A stretch of 63,505 nt of DNA from NCBI GenBank assembly GCA_031261705.1, contig JAISJD010000027.1:1-63505 (forward strand). Direction: 5' to 3'. Position 1 is the stretch's first letter. Every line of letters starts with the position of its first letter. The notes beneath the pieces are model-generated. The model worked only from the letters and a program-made list of their open reading frames with translations. It was not told the DNA's origin and did no database searches. This document shows, piece by piece, positions 36,754-47,176 of the stretch. This DNA is from Lactobacillales bacterium. Lineage in GTDB: Bacteria; Bacillota; Bacilli; Lactobacillales; Streptococcaceae. Made by a program: the position numbers and the translations under genes.

Positions 36754-37577
36754 TTTTCCCATAAAAATTGAGCGATTAGCCGATTCACTTCATTACTTTC
36801 ATGTAACTCTGAATGCCCTGTTTTTTCAATAACCTTTGTCGTTACCTCGTTCCTATGTTCTCGAAGTAATGCTGCAGTCGCTACTGCACTTTCCACAGGT
36901 ACCGTCCCGTCTGACTGACTTCCGTCTAATTTATCTCCAGCTAGCATTAACCAGCGAATCGTTGTTGGGACGTTTTCTATTCCATTAGCGAAATCAACAT
37001 AGCGTTGTCCGTATACGATTGGTCCATTTTGAACAACCTCGTCAAAATCTCCTGCTTGACTATCTTCAATAAATTCATTTAATGGCGCGCCTATGAGCAC
37101 CACTTTCTCTACTGTTGGTACATATGTTCCCCTATAAGTCGTCAGATAGCGCATGATATCCACACCACCCATTGAATGTCCGACAAGATTTACTTTCTCA
37201 ATTCCTTTTTCTTTAAGTCCCGTTAAAATCTTTTTCATCCACTCTGTCTGGTTCCATTCATTATTTTTATTATCTTCAAAAATCACTTGAATCATTGGAT
37301 TATCCTTTTGAATACTAAGTTCTCCCTCAAATGACACATTCCCAGTTGGCGACACCGAGACTAATGATTTTTTCTTAGCAATTCCGTCTCTTTGAAAAGC
37401 TTTTATCATACTTTTGAAAGAATAGGTGGTGCCACTGTATCCATGAATAAAAAGGGTTGGCGTGTTCGATTTCTGTGAAGGAGCTACACTATTTTCTGTT
37501 AATTTTGCTTTTGTCTCCCCGATTGAGCAGCCAACGAGAAGAAAAAGCAAGGCTAAAAATGGAATAATCTTTTTCAT
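36750..37577 (-). CDS. DUF915 alpha/beta-hydrolase lipoprotein
   Basis: A 275-aa exported protein with a lipoprotein signal (IIPFLALLFLLVGC). The alpha/beta-hydrolase fold is shown by FIHGYSGTTYSFKSMI (oxyanion region), the nucleophile elbow GHSMGG, an Asp in the DGTVPVESA segment and the C-terminal His of KTGHSELHES. It fits the DUF915 family of cell-surface hydrolases of Lactobacillales; substrates are unknown, with lipase or esterase activity plausible. It is a single gene between two terminators. Confidence 0.8.
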   Translation of the reverse strand: MKKIIPFLALLFLLVGCSIGETKAKLTENSVAPSQKSNTPTLFIHGYSGTTYSFKSMIKAFQRDGIAKKKSLVSVSPTGNVSFEGELSIQKDNPMIQVIFEDNKNNEWNQTEWMKKILTGLKEKGIEKVNLVGHSMGGVDIMRYLTTYRGTYVPTVEKVVLIGAPLNEFIEDSQAGDFDEVVQNGPIVYGQRYVDFANGIENVPTTIRWLMLAGDKLDGSQSDGTVPVESAVATAALLREHRNEVTTKVIEKTGHSELHESNEVNRLIAQFLWEK

Positions 37578-37671
37578 AGGTCTCCTCCTTCATCTATCCT
37601 TTATTGAGAATTTTCCTCCAAAAATTGTTATCAAACTTCTCCACACACTCTTGTAAAATTTACATCTGCAT

Positions 37672-37702
37672 CAAAAAAAGACCGAAAAATCTCCTCGGTC
37701 TT
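37672..37702 (-). terminator. Terminator of nusG
   Basis: Minus-strand AAGACCGA / TCGGTCTT 8-bp stem, 9-nt loop, then TTTTTTT. Confidence 0.8.
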
Positions 37703-37741
37703 AGTTTACGCTTATTTAATTTTTCTTTCAATTTTGCACTA

Positions 37742-38290
37742 TTAAAGTAAGCTATCTACTTGATCAAAGTCAAGCTCTGCACTTGTTTCACGACCAAACA
37801 TTTCGATATTTACTTTAATTTTTTGTCTTTCTTCGTCAAGCTCTGTTACTTCCCCCGTCATGTTTGCAAAAGCACCTTCAATGATTCTTACGGAGTCTCC
37901 AACTTCGACATCTAAATCGGTTGTGCGAATAGATTTACCCATTGATTTAAGAATTGCAGCGATTTCTTCTGGTAATAATGGGGCGGGCTTACTTCCTGCA
38001 CCATGCGACCCAACAAAACCAGTAACATTTGGTGAGTTACGGACAATATACCAAGATTCATCTGTCATGACCATTTCAACTAAAACATACCCAGGAAAGA
38101 CATTTTCATCAGATTCTTTAATTTTTCCATTTTTTTCTTCTGTCACATGTTCTGTTGGCACTTCAACACGAAAAATATAATCTTCCATCCCCATAGATTG
38201 TGCGCGCTGAATTAAGTCATTTTTCACTTTGTTTTCATAACCAGAATAAGTTTGCAATACATACCATTCTTTTTCAAAACTTTCTACCAT
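37742..38290 (-). CDS. nusG: Transcription termination/antitermination factor NusG
   Basis: A 182-aa factor that binds RNA polymerase and links it to Rho, NusA or the ribosome. The NGN domain starts EKEWYVLQTYSGYENKVKNDL, continues with FPGYVLVEMVMTDESWYIVRN and GFVGSHGAGSKPAPL, and the C-terminal KOW domain is EVGDSVRIIEGAFANMTGEVTELD. I chose ATG 38290, with GAGGAG upstream, over the in-frame start at 38335. It follows rpmG and secE as usual, but rplK is not directly behind it here. Confident. Confidence 0.95.
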   Translation of the reverse strand: MVESFEKEWYVLQTYSGYENKVKNDLIQRAQSMGMEDYIFRVEVPTEHVTEEKNGKIKESDENVFPGYVLVEMVMTDESWYIVRNSPNVTGFVGSHGAGSKPAPLLPEEIAAILKSMGKSIRTTDLDVEVGDSVRIIEGAFANMTGEVTELDEERQKIKVNIEMFGRETSAELDFDQVDSLL

Positions 38291-38431
38291 TGTTTTTGCT
38301 CCTCTTCTTTTTGTATATTTTTTATTTAATAGCAAAATAAAAAAACCCCAGTCTACCCGAAGTTTTCTTCTTGTCTAAAAGTATAGCACCGAATTTATTA
38401 GAATACCAATAAAAAGGACACCAAAAACAGA

Positions 38432-38608
38432 TTATCTCAAGCCTAAAATAGCATCCAAGCCTGTTTTGATCGCTGTATCAAAAATCCAGAACATAATCGC
38501 AAAGATAATAGACGTTTCAAAGACAACTAATGTATCTTTACGTAATTGTGTTTTTGAAGGCCAGCTAACTTTTTTCATTTCTTCAACGACGCTTTTCAAA
38601 AATTTCAT
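38432..38608 (-). CDS. secE: Preprotein translocase subunit SecE
   Basis: A 58-aa single-span subunit of the SecYEG channel: MKFLKSVVEEMKKVSWPSKT followed by QLRKDTLVVFETSIIFAIMF and a short tail. The KKVSWPSKTQL amphipathic segment and one membrane helix are the SecE signature. GGAG precedes the ATG. It lies between rpmG (18 nt) and nusG (141 nt). Confidence 0.92.
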   Translation of the reverse strand: MKFLKSVVEEMKKVSWPSKTQLRKDTLVVFETSIIFAIMFWIFDTAIKTGLDAILGLR

Positions 38609-38626
38609 CTTACTTCTCCTTACTTT

Positions 38627-38779
38627 CTATTTTGTTTCTCTGTGTATGGTATATTTTCCACAATGCTTGCAGAATTTTTTAACTTCTAATCTCTCGGCAC
38701 GCTTATGGTCACCTGCTGTTATTGAATAATTACGTGAACCACAAACTGAACATGCTAACGCTGCTTTTCTCGTTGCCAT
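38627..38779 (-). CDS. rpmG: 50S ribosomal protein L33 (Cys-containing type)
   Basis: A 50-aa ribosomal protein with two CxxC pairs (CSVCG and CKHCGK) that bind zinc, so it is the C+ form. The sequence [19 protein letters not shown] and [19 protein letters not shown] is typical. GAGGTGAGG precedes the start. First gene of rpmG-secE-nusG. Confidence 0.92.
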   Translation of the reverse strand: MATRKAALACSVCGSRNYSITAGDHKRAERLEVKKFCKHCGKYTIHRETK

Positions 38780-38813
38780 GTTTCCTCACCTCACTTACTA
38801 AAACTCCATTATC

Positions 38814-38842
38814 ATCATACCTAAAATAGTTTCCTCTGTCAA
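38814..38842 (-). promoter_or_regulatory. Promoter of rpmG-secE-nusG
   Basis: Minus strand perfect TTGACA (38837-38842), 17-nt spacer, TATGAT (38814-38819), 34 nt from the start. Confidence 0.75.
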
Positions 38843-38854
38843 CGGAAGAATCTA

Positions 38855-38883
38855 TTCACATCCCAACCGCGTTATGATAAGAT
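38855..38883 (+). promoter_or_regulatory. Promoter of the CBS-domain gene
   Basis: TTCACA (38855-38860), 17-nt spacer, TAAGAT (38878-38883). Confidence 0.5.
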
Positions 38884-38915
38884 GAAAGTATCTAATAATA
38901 GTTAGGGGGATTACC

Positions 38916-39560
38916 ATGTTACTAAAAACATTAGTACTAAAAAAAGAGAAGCTAACAACGGTTGAAGAAAATGTTTCTCTTGCAGAAGCTCTTGAAATTT
39001 TAGAAACTTCCGGTTATCGTTGTGTACCAGTCTTGGACGCCACTGGAAAAAAATTTCTTGGAAACATTTATAAAATGCACATCTACCGCCACAAAGCAAA
39101 CGGCGGAGACATGAGTTTACCTGTCACTTATCTCATTAAAAATGTGACAAAATTTATCTACGTTAACAGCTCTTTCTTCAAAGTATTTTTTACTATCAAA
39201 GAATTGCCATACATTGCTGTTCTTGATGAAAACGATGATTTTTATGGAATTTTAACGCACTCATCCTTACTTAATATGCTTCAACAATCTTGGAATATTG
39301 AAGTTGGAAGCTATGTACTTACCATTGCTTCGACAGGCAAACAAGGCGACCTTGCTTTGATGTCAAAAATTATTTCTAAGTACACAAGTATTGCTAGTTG
39401 TATCACGCTAGATGTCGGAAAAGACGAATATATTCGCCGCACCTTGATGACTCTTCCGGCAGGGACTTCTGTGGAAACACGTGATAAAATTATTGAATCT
39501 TTAGAAAAGAAATCCTACAAGGTTGTAGATATTGAAGATTTGCAAAATCCAATGAATTAA
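38916..39560 (+). CDS. cbpA: CBS-domain protein, likely c-di-AMP-binding CbpA
   Basis: A 214-aa protein with two CBS motifs in the N-terminal 130 residues (VEENVSLAEALEILETSGYRCVPVLD and a second, FKVFFTIKELPYIAVLDENDDFYGILTHSSLL) and a C-terminal ACT-like domain (about residues 135-205). This layout matches the cyclic-di-AMP-binding protein CbpA described in Listeria. Nucleotide binding is inferred from the family and not shown here. It has its own promoter and terminator. Confidence 0.7.
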   Translation: MLLKTLVLKKEKLTTVEENVSLAEALEILETSGYRCVPVLDATGKKFLGNIYKMHIYRHKANGGDMSLPVTYLIKNVTKFIYVNSSFFKVFFTIKELPYIAVLDENDDFYGILTHSSLLNMLQQSWNIEVGSYVLTIASTGKQGDLALMSKIISKYTSIASCITLDVGKDEYIRRTLMTLPAGTSVETRDKIIESLEKKSYKVVDIEDLQNPMN

Positions 39561-39567
39561 AGAGAAC

Positions 39568-39611
39568 AGTGTCACTTATTTATGAGTTTTCATAAATTCG
39601 TGGCACTTTTT
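39568..39611 (+). terminator. Terminator of the CBS-domain gene
   Basis: AGTGTCAC ... GTGGCACT outer stem and TTATGA / TCATAA inner stem, then TTTTT. Confidence 0.75.
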
Positions 39612-39619
39612 CATTTAAT

Positions 39620-39652
39620 CAAAAAATGAGAGCCACAAAACGCAACCCTCAA
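39620..39652 (-). terminator. Terminator of the mal operon
   Basis: Minus-strand 8-bp stem (TGAGGGTT with GGCTCTCA, G-U pairs) followed by TTTTTTG. Moderate strength. Confidence 0.5.
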
Positions 39653-39657
39653 CTTTT

Positions 39658-40674
39658 TTATTTGTTTAAATCAAGAACGCTTTCCCGCTGAACTAGCTCG
39701 TGTGGAATGATGACCTTTGTATGTGCCACATCTCCATCCCGAATCTCCGCTGTCAGCTTACGTAAAGCCACCTGTCCAAGCTCTGCCACATGAATGTCAA
39801 AACTGGATAAATATGGGTGAACCAACTCCGCAAAAATAGAGTTATTAAAGCTCAACACAGAAATATCATCTGGCACCTTATAGCCATACATATTTAATAA
39901 TTGAGTCGCTCGTAAGCCCAGAATATCATCCATAACAATCACAGCTGTTGCATCAACTTCTTTTATCTGTTCTTGAAAACTAATCACCGTTTCCGGTAAT
40001 TTTCGGTCAAGATAAATTTCCGAGTACATATTTAACCCTGCCGCGTGCATTCCTCGCTGATACCCAAAATACCGCTCGAACATCAAATAATCTTCTAACG
40101 TGTCCGTCAGAAAAACAATCCGTCGATGTCCTTTTGATACAAGATAATCCACCGCATTCTTCCCAAGAAGTTGATTATCATTATCCACATAACTAATTTC
40201 ATTGGCATGTTGATTCGGCGTACCAATTAACACAAAAGGAATTTTTTGTTCCATCAGATAATCACGTACTGGGTCATTATCATAAGCGGATAATAGGATA
40301 AAACCGTCAACACGTCGCTGCTTAAACATCAACTTAACATTGTACAACAGTTCTTTTAGCGTTGAACCCGTGGCAATAGCTACCGTCACATCTGAAAGTC
40401 CCGCCTCCTGGTTAATCGCACTTAAAACCTTCATGAAGAATGGTTGCGCATGTCGTTCATCATCCATTGGTGGAAAAACCACCCCAATAGAGTTAGTCAA
40501 GCCGCGAACTAGATTTTGCGCCGCAATATTCGGTACATACCCTAGCTTTTTCATCGCTTTTCGCACTTTTTCCTTGGTTTCTTCAGAAATCGAGGGGCTA
40601 TCTTGAATGACACGCGAAACCGTCGAAGGTGCCACACCCACTTCTTTTGCTACATCTTTGATTGTCACTGCCAT
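39658..40674 (-). CDS. malR: LacI-family regulator of maltose genes (MalR)
   Basis: A 338-aa repressor with an N-terminal LacI helix-turn-helix (VTIKDVAKEVGVAPSTVSRVIQDSPSIS) and a periplasmic-binding-like effector domain. It is the last gene of the maltose operon and the only regulator in the cluster, so it most likely controls the three LacI-type operators between malK and malE and senses maltose or maltotriose. Effector and sites are inferred. Confidence 0.85.
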   Translation of the reverse strand: MAVTIKDVAKEVGVAPSTVSRVIQDSPSISEETKEKVRKAMKKLGYVPNIAAQNLVRGLTNSIGVVFPPMDDERHAQPFFMKVLSAINQEAGLSDVTVAIATGSTLKELLYNVKLMFKQRRVDGFILLSAYDNDPVRDYLMEQKIPFVLIGTPNQHANEISYVDNDNQLLGKNAVDYLVSKGHRRIVFLTDTLEDYLMFERYFGYQRGMHAAGLNMYSEIYLDRKLPETVISFQEQIKEVDATAVIVMDDILGLRATQLLNMYGYKVPDDISVLSFNNSIFAELVHPYLSSFDIHVAELGQVALRKLTAEIRDGDVAHTKVIIPHELVQRESVLDLNK

Positions 40675-40708
40675 AGATACACCCCTCTCTCATTTATTTT
40701 CTACTTTT

Positions 40709-41392
40709 TTATTTCGCTGTTTTCCTATTATTCCAAACTTCCGCCAAGAAGTCTAGCGTTAGGTAAGATGTTGACGGAACTAATGCAATATCATTCCCTA
40801 AATCTTCTGCTTTGCCCACACCGATTGGCAACATTTTTGCAGCTTTGATTGCTTGAATCCCTGCTTGAGCGTCTTCAATCCCAATACATTTTTCTGATGC
40901 CACACCAATTCCGCTCGCTGCGGCTAAGAAAATATCAGGGGCAGGTTTTCCTGCTGCCACTTTTGCTGGATCGGCAATTGCATCAAAATAGCTAGTTAAT
41001 TCCATCCGTTCTAACAGAAATGGGCCATTTTTACTAGCGGAAGCCAGTGCAATTTTAATTCCGTTGGCTTTCAAGTCCCTTAATAATGTTAAAATTCCTG
41101 GATAAACATCTTTTGGTGAAACTGCTTGAATCATTTCTACATAATTCTCGTTTTTCCGTTTTGCTAATTCGGCAAATTCTTCTTCATTGTATTTTCCAAC
41201 TTGCTTTCCATGCTCTAAAATACGATGAAGCGAATCTTCACGGCTAACTCCTTTTAGCTGTTCATTAAAGGCGCGGTCAATTGAAATTCCGATTTCTTCT
41301 CCCAATTTTTTCCAGGCACGGTAATGGTATTCAGCCGTATCGGTAATCACACCGTCTAAATCAAAGCAAACACCTTGAAACATTTCACTCAT
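40709..41392 (-). CDS. pgmB: Beta-phosphoglucomutase
   Basis: Converts beta-glucose 1-phosphate, made by maltose phosphorylase, to glucose 6-phosphate. The 227-aa HAD-family enzyme shows [18 protein letters not shown] (phosphorylated Asp and general acid Asp), the SREDSL cap loop, [13 protein letters not shown] and [15 protein letters not shown]. It is 1 nt after the phosphorylase gene, so the two steps are coupled. Confident. Confidence 0.93.
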   Translation of the reverse strand: MSEMFQGVCFDLDGVITDTAEYHYRAWKKLGEEIGISIDRAFNEQLKGVSREDSLHRILEHGKQVGKYNEEEFAELAKRKNENYVEMIQAVSPKDVYPGILTLLRDLKANGIKIALASASKNGPFLLERMELTSYFDAIADPAKVAAGKPAPDIFLAAASGIGVASEKCIGIEDAQAGIQAIKAAKMLPIGVGKAEDLGNDIALVPSTSYLTLDFLAEVWNNRKTAK

Positions 41393-41393
41393 T

Positions 41394-43670
41394 TTATGCC
41401 CCTACTTTCTTTGTTGGTATGATAAATTCATCAGATAGCGTTATCTTTTCATCATAGACAGAAAGTTCTAAAGGTGCACCTGATACTAATTTCACAGTTA
41501 CATTTTCATCCACACGAATTGAGAGTAATCTTTCACGATAATTAATGCGGAACTCATAGCCTGTCCAATCCTTTGGTAAGAATGGAGCAAAGCTTAGCTG
41601 TTCATCCCAAGTTTTCATTTGCGCAAAGCCTTGAACAATTGCTAACCAGCTACCTGTCATAGATGTAATGTGTAGTCCGTCATCTGTATCATTGTTGTAA
41701 TTGTCTAAATCTAGGCGAGCCGTCCGGTGATACATTTCCACTGCCTTTTCTTCTTCTCCAATTTCTGCAGCTAAAATTGCATGAATAGACGGAGAAAGAC
41801 TTGATTCATGAACAGTCATTGGTTCATAGAAGTCAAAATTTTTACGTTTTTCTTCCAATGTATATTCATTTCCAAAGAAATAAATTCCTTGAAGTACATC
41901 GGCTTGCTTGATGAAACAAGAACGTAAAATTTTATCCCAAGACCAATTTTGATTCAATGGTAGATCTTCTGATGAAAGGTCAGATACAGGTTTTAAATCT
42001 TTATCCAAGAAAGTATCTTGTTGAACGAAAATTCCTAATTCTTCATCTTTTGGATAGTACATGTTTTCAACAATGTCTTTCCATTTTGCTAATTCATCTG
42101 CGCTCACTTGAATTTTTTCATGACCGAATGTTTCATATTGTTCGGCAGTATAGCGAAGTACCCAAGCAGCAATCGTATTGGTATACCAGTTGTTATTGCT
42201 ATTATTTTCATATTCATTTGGCCCAGTTACCCCATGAATCATGTATTTTTGCGCACGTTTGGAGTAATGGACACGATCCGCCCAGAAACGAGCCACTTCG
42301 ATTAGAACTTCTAAGCCCTCATGTTGCAGATAGCCGACATCGCCTGTATAGTTAGTATAGTTGTAGATAGCATAGGGAATGGCTCCATTTCTATGAATTT
42401 CTTCAAAGGTGATTTCCCATTCATTATGACATTCTACCCCAGTGAACGTGACCATTGGATAAAGAGCACCGGCTAAGCCTTGTTGACGAGCGTTATGTTG
42501 CGCTTGTGGCAATTGATTATGACGATATTTCAATAAATTTCTCGTAACTTCTGGATCAGCTAGTGCAAGGTAAAGTGGCACCGCATAGGCTTCGGTATCC
42601 CAATAGGTTGCCCCACCGTATTTTTCACCAGTAAAGCCTTTAGGTCCAATATTTAAACGTTCATCTTCTCCGTAGTAGGTTGAGAAAAGTTGGAATAAAT
42701 TATAACGAATCCCTTGTTGTGATTCATCGTTTCCTTCAATCATGACATCCGCAATTTCCCAACGTTTTGCCCAAGCTTCCGTATGTTCGGATAATAGAGT
42801 GTCAAAATCTTTTCCTTCAACACCCGCATAAAGCTTTTCAATTTCAAAAATTTGTTCAAATTCTGGAATATCACGGCTAGTAACAACTAATACATTTTTC
42901 TGTAATTCAATACTATCTCCTGTCGTAACGTCAAAGTCAAAACGTTCGCTCACTGTATAACTTGCTGTCTCAACGATTCCTACTGTGGCAGGCTTTGTTT
43001 GATTTTTCATTGCCGTTGTCACAGAAAATTGTGGCACATCAAAAGGATTAGGCATTGTTTCTGTTGTAACATAGCTCATTGGCTCTGTTCCGACCGCTTT
43101 TTCAATCCAGAATTGTTCGTCATAGTTACTGTCCTGATTATGCACATCTCCGTCTAATTTAGAAGTCAATGAAATTTTTGCTTCTCCTTCTAAAACTGTT
43201 GCGCTCATTCTTTGCACAGAAAGCTGTGGCGTCACGATAGATAAGAAACGTTCAAAAGAAAGTTCAACCTTTGCTCCTTTCACTTGAATCGTGAATTTAC
43301 GAGAAAGAACGCCTGCGTGCATGTCTAATTCCATATAAAAATCTGTGTATGGTACTTTCGCTAGATCAATTTCTACTCCGTTAACCACGACATCAATTGC
43401 AATGAAGTTCGTCGCATTAATGACTTTTCCAAAATATTCAGGATAACCATTTTTCCACCAACCAACTCTTGTTTTGTCTGGGAACCAAACTCCCGCTAGG
43501 TATGTCCCTTGATGATGGTCGCCAGTATAACTTTCTTCAAAATTTCCACGCGTTCCCATATATCCATTTCCGATACTTGTTAAGGACTCTTGTAAACGGC
43601 GGTCTTCTGTTTCCAATGTTGTTGTTGTTAATTTCCAAGGATGAATCGTAAATAAACGTTTGCCAATCAT
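41394..43670 (-). CDS. mapA: Maltose phosphorylase (GH65)
   Basis: Cleaves maltose with phosphate to beta-glucose 1-phosphate and glucose in the cytoplasm. The 758-aa enzyme has the GH65 beta-sandwich N-terminal domain and (alpha/alpha)6 barrel; [25 protein letters not shown] and the catalytic Glu region [22 protein letters not shown] match maltose phosphorylases. Its start shares one base with the end of the alpha-glucosidase gene. Other GH65 enzymes such as trehalose or kojibiose phosphorylase are possible, but the maltose context favours this call. Confidence 0.9.
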   Translation of the reverse strand: MIGKRLFTIHPWKLTTTTLETEDRRLQESLTSIGNGYMGTRGNFEESYTGDHHQGTYLAGVWFPDKTRVGWWKNGYPEYFGKVINATNFIAIDVVVNGVEIDLAKVPYTDFYMELDMHAGVLSRKFTIQVKGAKVELSFERFLSIVTPQLSVQRMSATVLEGEAKISLTSKLDGDVHNQDSNYDEQFWIEKAVGTEPMSYVTTETMPNPFDVPQFSVTTAMKNQTKPATVGIVETASYTVSERFDFDVTTGDSIELQKNVLVVTSRDIPEFEQIFEIEKLYAGVEGKDFDTLLSEHTEAWAKRWEIADVMIEGNDESQQGIRYNLFQLFSTYYGEDERLNIGPKGFTGEKYGGATYWDTEAYAVPLYLALADPEVTRNLLKYRHNQLPQAQHNARQQGLAGALYPMVTFTGVECHNEWEITFEEIHRNGAIPYAIYNYTNYTGDVGYLQHEGLEVLIEVARFWADRVHYSKRAQKYMIHGVTGPNEYENNSNNNWYTNTIAAWVLRYTAEQYETFGHEKIQVSADELAKWKDIVENMYYPKDEELGIFVQQDTFLDKDLKPVSDLSSEDLPLNQNWSWDKILRSCFIKQADVLQGIYFFGNEYTLEEKRKNFDFYEPMTVHESSLSPSIHAILAAEIGEEEKAVEMYHRTARLDLDNYNNDTDDGLHITSMTGSWLAIVQGFAQMKTWDEQLSFAPFLPKDWTGYEFRINYRERLLSIRVDENVTVKLVSGAPLELSVYDEKITLSDEFIIPTKKVGA

Positions 43671-45325
43671 TATTTTGCTCCCTTCATATAGACATGTGCT
43701 TCAAAACCTGATAAACTCATGCGCTTTTCGACTTTTTTTGTGTGATCATTTGTCAATACTTCTTGCCATTTTTCGCTTGACACCCGAGTTGGTAAATCAA
43801 TCTGTACGGCATCTTTCGATAAATTCACGAGAACGAAAACTTCTGCCTCCTCGTCTTTTCTGAGATAAGCAAAAACTTGTGGATGCTTTGATAACAATAA
43901 CTCAAAAGTCCCATTTATTAAGACACTCGTTGTTTTTCTCAAGTGAATCAATTGTTTGTAATAATTTAAAGTTGAAAGTTTCTCTTGTTCTTCTGACTTC
44001 ACATTAATTTCAGCCTTATTCGGATTAATCGCAAGCCAAGGGGTGCCCTCAGTAAATCCTGAACCTTCTGAATCATCCCACTGCATGGGTGTGCGTGAAT
44101 GGTCGCGTGTCCAATGCGTTGTAATCTTCAACGCTTCCTCTACACTCTTCCCCTCTTCAAGCAGTCCGTTGTATTGTGAATGAGAATCCTTTGCGTCTAC
44201 CTCCTCAATGGAAGAAAATGGATAATTTGTCATCCCAATTTCTTGCCCTTGATAGATAAAAGGGGTGCCTCGTAAAAGCATGTAGGCAGTCGCTAACGCT
44301 TTCGATGATTTTGGTGAATTATCACCCCAAACGCTGACACTCCGAGGATTGTCATGATTTTCAATGTAAAGAGCATTCCAACCCTGGTTACTTAAATCTT
44401 TTTGCCATCTTGCGATTGTTTTCTTAAATCCTAGAGGGTCGCCGACTTCTTCTCCTGGCAAGCCCATGCGGTGATTATGTTCTAGTTCAAAAATCATATC
44501 AATGTATCCGTCGTCTTCACCTGTCCAAAACGCTGCTTTCCTAGAAGTTACGCCACTTGCTTCGCCAACGGTCATGATATTGTACTCTTTAAAAATTGCT
44601 CGTAATTCTTCCATGTAAGTTTCAATTCCGCTAACATTCATGAACGGTGCCCAAGGATTGTCTTTAATCTTAAAATCCCAAGGTTCCTTTTGAATGTGAC
44701 TAATAGCATCCAAGCGGAAACCATCAATACCAAAATCTAACCACCAGCGAATCATGTCGTAAATTTCTTCACGCATTTTGGCATTTTTCCAATTCAAATC
44801 GGGTTGTTCTTTCGCAAATACATGGAAATAAACTTGTTTTGTTGTTTCATCATATGTCCACGTTGACCCGCCAAAAAAGGACTGCCAATCATTTGGTAAT
44901 CGTTCGGGAGTCGCATCCTCCCATAGATAGTAGTCACGGTAGGGGTTATCCTTTGATTGTTTGGACTCGAGAAACCAAGGATGTTGGTCACTCGTATGAT
45001 TCACCACCAAATCCATAATGACTTTTATTCCATAACCATGTGCTTCTTTTAGAAATTCTTTGAACTCGTCTAGCGTACCAAATTCTTCCTGAATATCTTC
45101 ATAGTCAGAAATGTCGTAGCCGTTATCCACATTGGGGGATTTATAAATTGGATTCAACCAGAGAAAATCCACCCCTAAATCTTTCAAGTAGGGAAGTTTT
45201 TGACGTATTCCATCAATATCTCCAATTCCGTCCGCATTGCTGTCCTTAAAACTTCTAGGATAAATCTGATAGCCTACTGCATTTTTCCACCAACTATCTT
45301 CCGCCCTCTTTTCGTGTTGTGTCAC
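43670..45325 (-). CDS. malL: Alpha-glucosidase (GH13, oligo-1,6-glucosidase/MalL type)
   Basis: A 551-aa cytoplasmic GH13 enzyme releasing glucose from short malto- or isomalto-oligosaccharides. The catalytic regions are visible: [14 protein letters not shown] (region I), [14 protein letters not shown] with the nucleophile Asp (II), TVGEASGVT with the acid Glu (III), and [15 protein letters not shown] (IV). The bond preference, alpha-1,4 or alpha-1,6, is not clear from sequence. A strong internal terminator lies just upstream, between it and the neopullulanase. Confidence 0.87.
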   Translation of the reverse strand: MTQHEKRAEDSWWKNAVGYQIYPRSFKDSNADGIGDIDGIRQKLPYLKDLGVDFLWLNPIYKSPNVDNGYDISDYEDIQEEFGTLDEFKEFLKEAHGYGIKVIMDLVVNHTSDQHPWFLESKQSKDNPYRDYYLWEDATPERLPNDWQSFFGGSTWTYDETTKQVYFHVFAKEQPDLNWKNAKMREEIYDMIRWWLDFGIDGFRLDAISHIQKEPWDFKIKDNPWAPFMNVSGIETYMEELRAIFKEYNIMTVGEASGVTSRKAAFWTGEDDGYIDMIFELEHNHRMGLPGEEVGDPLGFKKTIARWQKDLSNQGWNALYIENHDNPRSVSVWGDNSPKSSKALATAYMLLRGTPFIYQGQEIGMTNYPFSSIEEVDAKDSHSQYNGLLEEGKSVEEALKITTHWTRDHSRTPMQWDDSEGSGFTEGTPWLAINPNKAEINVKSEEQEKLSTLNYYKQLIHLRKTTSVLINGTFELLLSKHPQVFAYLRKDEEAEVFVLVNLSKDAVQIDLPTRVSSEKWQEVLTNDHTKKVEKRMSLSGFEAHVYMKGAK

Positions 45326-45340
45326 TTTGTTTCCCTCCGT

Positions 45341-45375
45341 TAAAAAAGCTGAACGAAAAAGACTGTCGTTCAGCT
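45341..45375 (-). terminator. Internal terminator within the mal operon
   Basis: Minus-strand AGCTGAACGA / TCGTTCAGCT perfect 10-bp stem, 9-nt loop, then TTTTTTA, between the neopullulanase and malL genes. It would lower expression of the downstream genes relative to malK and neopullulanase. Confidence 0.8.
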
Positions 45376-45382
45376 CTTGGTT

Positions 45383-47146
45383 TTATTCAATGGATACGAC
45401 AAATCCATTTGGTGCCACGAAGACACCGTCATTTTCAATTTTTGCTTGTTGTTTTAAAACAATATTTTTTGCATGAACTGCTATCTCTTTTTCTCCTGTA
45501 TTAAAGAATGCAGTAATTTTTTCCTCTTCTGTTTGACGAGTCATCGTTAATAGACCAGTTTCTTCTTCAACTTCATTCCAATATAATGTACCGACCGATA
45601 GCGTAGATTGGTGAGCATGTCTAAAGGAAATTAATTCTTTAACAAAGGCATACATTTCCTTATCCTGTTTTTCCTCATCCCAAACCATACATTTTCGACA
45701 ATCAGGATCCATTCCGCCATTCATCGCATATTCATCCCCATAATATAAGCAAGGAACACCTTGTTGTAAATAAGTGAACGCCATGACCTGCTTCATCAAT
45801 TCTTTATTATCATTTGCTAAAGTCAGAATCCTTGGCGTGTCATGTGAATCTAAAATATTAAACATGACTTGGTTGGTTTGTTCCCGGTACATCATTAATT
45901 GATTGTTCAGTTCTGAAACCATTTTTTCCATGGTGATTTCACCTTTAATGAAATAGGAAATAATTGCATCCGTATAGGCATAGTTCATCACTGCATGAAA
46001 TTCATCGCCTTGTAGCCAGCTTTGAGAAGAATGCCAGATTTCACCTAAGATATAAAAATCATCTTTTAACCCAACACACGCTTCATGGAATTTCTTCCAA
46101 AAATGGTGGTCTACTTCATTTGCTACATCTAAACGCCAAGCGTCAATATCAAATTCTTCAATCCAATATTTTGCAATGTGAAGAAGGTACTCCTGCACTT
46201 CGATATTTGCGGTATTTAATTTTGGCATATGTGGTGTAAATGCGAACACATCATAGGTCATATCATCAGCAAATTCAAAATCCTCTGTCTCAGTATAAGA
46301 CACGGGAAATTGATGAATATGGAACCAATCTGCATATTGCGATTTTTTTCCATTTAAGACAACATCTTGCCACTGCATAGAAAAATCGCCCATATGATTG
46401 AAAACCGCATCTAGCATGACACGAATCCCACGTTTATGACATTCTTCGACTAATTGTTTAAACAACACCTTGTCCCCAAAACCGAGGTCAATTTCCAAAT
46501 AGTCAATCGTGTCATATTTATGATTACTTGAGGCTTTAAAAATCGGACAGAAATAAAGTCCGTTGATTCCTAAATCGGTAAAATGATCTAAATGATCTAT
46601 AATTCCTTGAAGGTCGCCACCAAAGAAATCTTCACGTCCCGGATGCTCCTTGCTTCCCCATGGTAACGTTCCAACTGGGTCATTCAACGAATCTCCATTT
46701 GCAAAGCGCTCTGGAAAAATTTGATACCAAACAGTTTCCTTTACCCATTGTGGTGCTTTAAACCGATCAATTTCATGAAAATAGGGCATTCTAAAATAAT
46801 TATTTGGCATTAATAGATAGGTTTCTTCCATTGGATAGCCTGCATGATCTCCAAAGAAAACATGTGTTTCGTCAAAACCTTCAACATGAAAGGCATAGCT
46901 TAATCTGTTGTAAGGCGCCGTGATGGTCACCACCCAATAATCATAGACCTCTGTTGAAAGGTATTTTTTCATATTCACTGGTTGTTCAAACCATCTTTTT
47001 GTATCTAGCTGATATGGATCTCCCGATAATAGCTTCACTTTTCTTACATCGCCACGCGCAGTACGCAAGCGAATGTGCATTGTATCTTTTTCATACAAAT
47101 AGGCAAATTCACTTTCAGGACGATGGTAAAATGCGGCAGTATTCAT
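45383..47146 (-). CDS. Neopullulanase/cyclomaltodextrinase (GH13_20)
   Basis: A 587-aa intracellular enzyme that opens cyclodextrins and trims maltodextrins or pullulan. About residues 1-120 form a CBM34-like N-domain (MNTAAFYHRPESEFAYLYEKDTMHIRLRT), typical of this subfamily. The catalytic domain has DAVFNHMG, DAWRLDVANEVDHHFW (nucleophile Asp), YILGEIWHSSQSWL (Glu) and NILDSHDTPRIL. No signal peptide is seen, so it acts on dextrins brought in by MalEFGK. It follows malK by 30 nt. Confidence 0.88.
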   Translation of the reverse strand: MNTAAFYHRPESEFAYLYEKDTMHIRLRTARGDVRKVKLLSGDPYQLDTKRWFEQPVNMKKYLSTEVYDYWVVTITAPYNRLSYAFHVEGFDETHVFFGDHAGYPMEETYLLMPNNYFRMPYFHEIDRFKAPQWVKETVWYQIFPERFANGDSLNDPVGTLPWGSKEHPGREDFFGGDLQGIIDHLDHFTDLGINGLYFCPIFKASSNHKYDTIDYLEIDLGFGDKVLFKQLVEECHKRGIRVMLDAVFNHMGDFSMQWQDVVLNGKKSQYADWFHIHQFPVSYTETEDFEFADDMTYDVFAFTPHMPKLNTANIEVQEYLLHIAKYWIEEFDIDAWRLDVANEVDHHFWKKFHEACVGLKDDFYILGEIWHSSQSWLQGDEFHAVMNYAYTDAIISYFIKGEITMEKMVSELNNQLMMYREQTNQVMFNILDSHDTPRILTLANDNKELMKQVMAFTYLQQGVPCLYYGDEYAMNGGMDPDCRKCMVWDEEKQDKEMYAFVKELISFRHAHQSTLSVGTLYWNEVEEETGLLTMTRQTEEEKITAFFNTGEKEIAVHAKNIVLKQQAKIENDGVFVAPNGFVVSIE

Positions 47147-47176
47147 ATTCGCCTCACCCCCAGAAATTTCTTTAAT

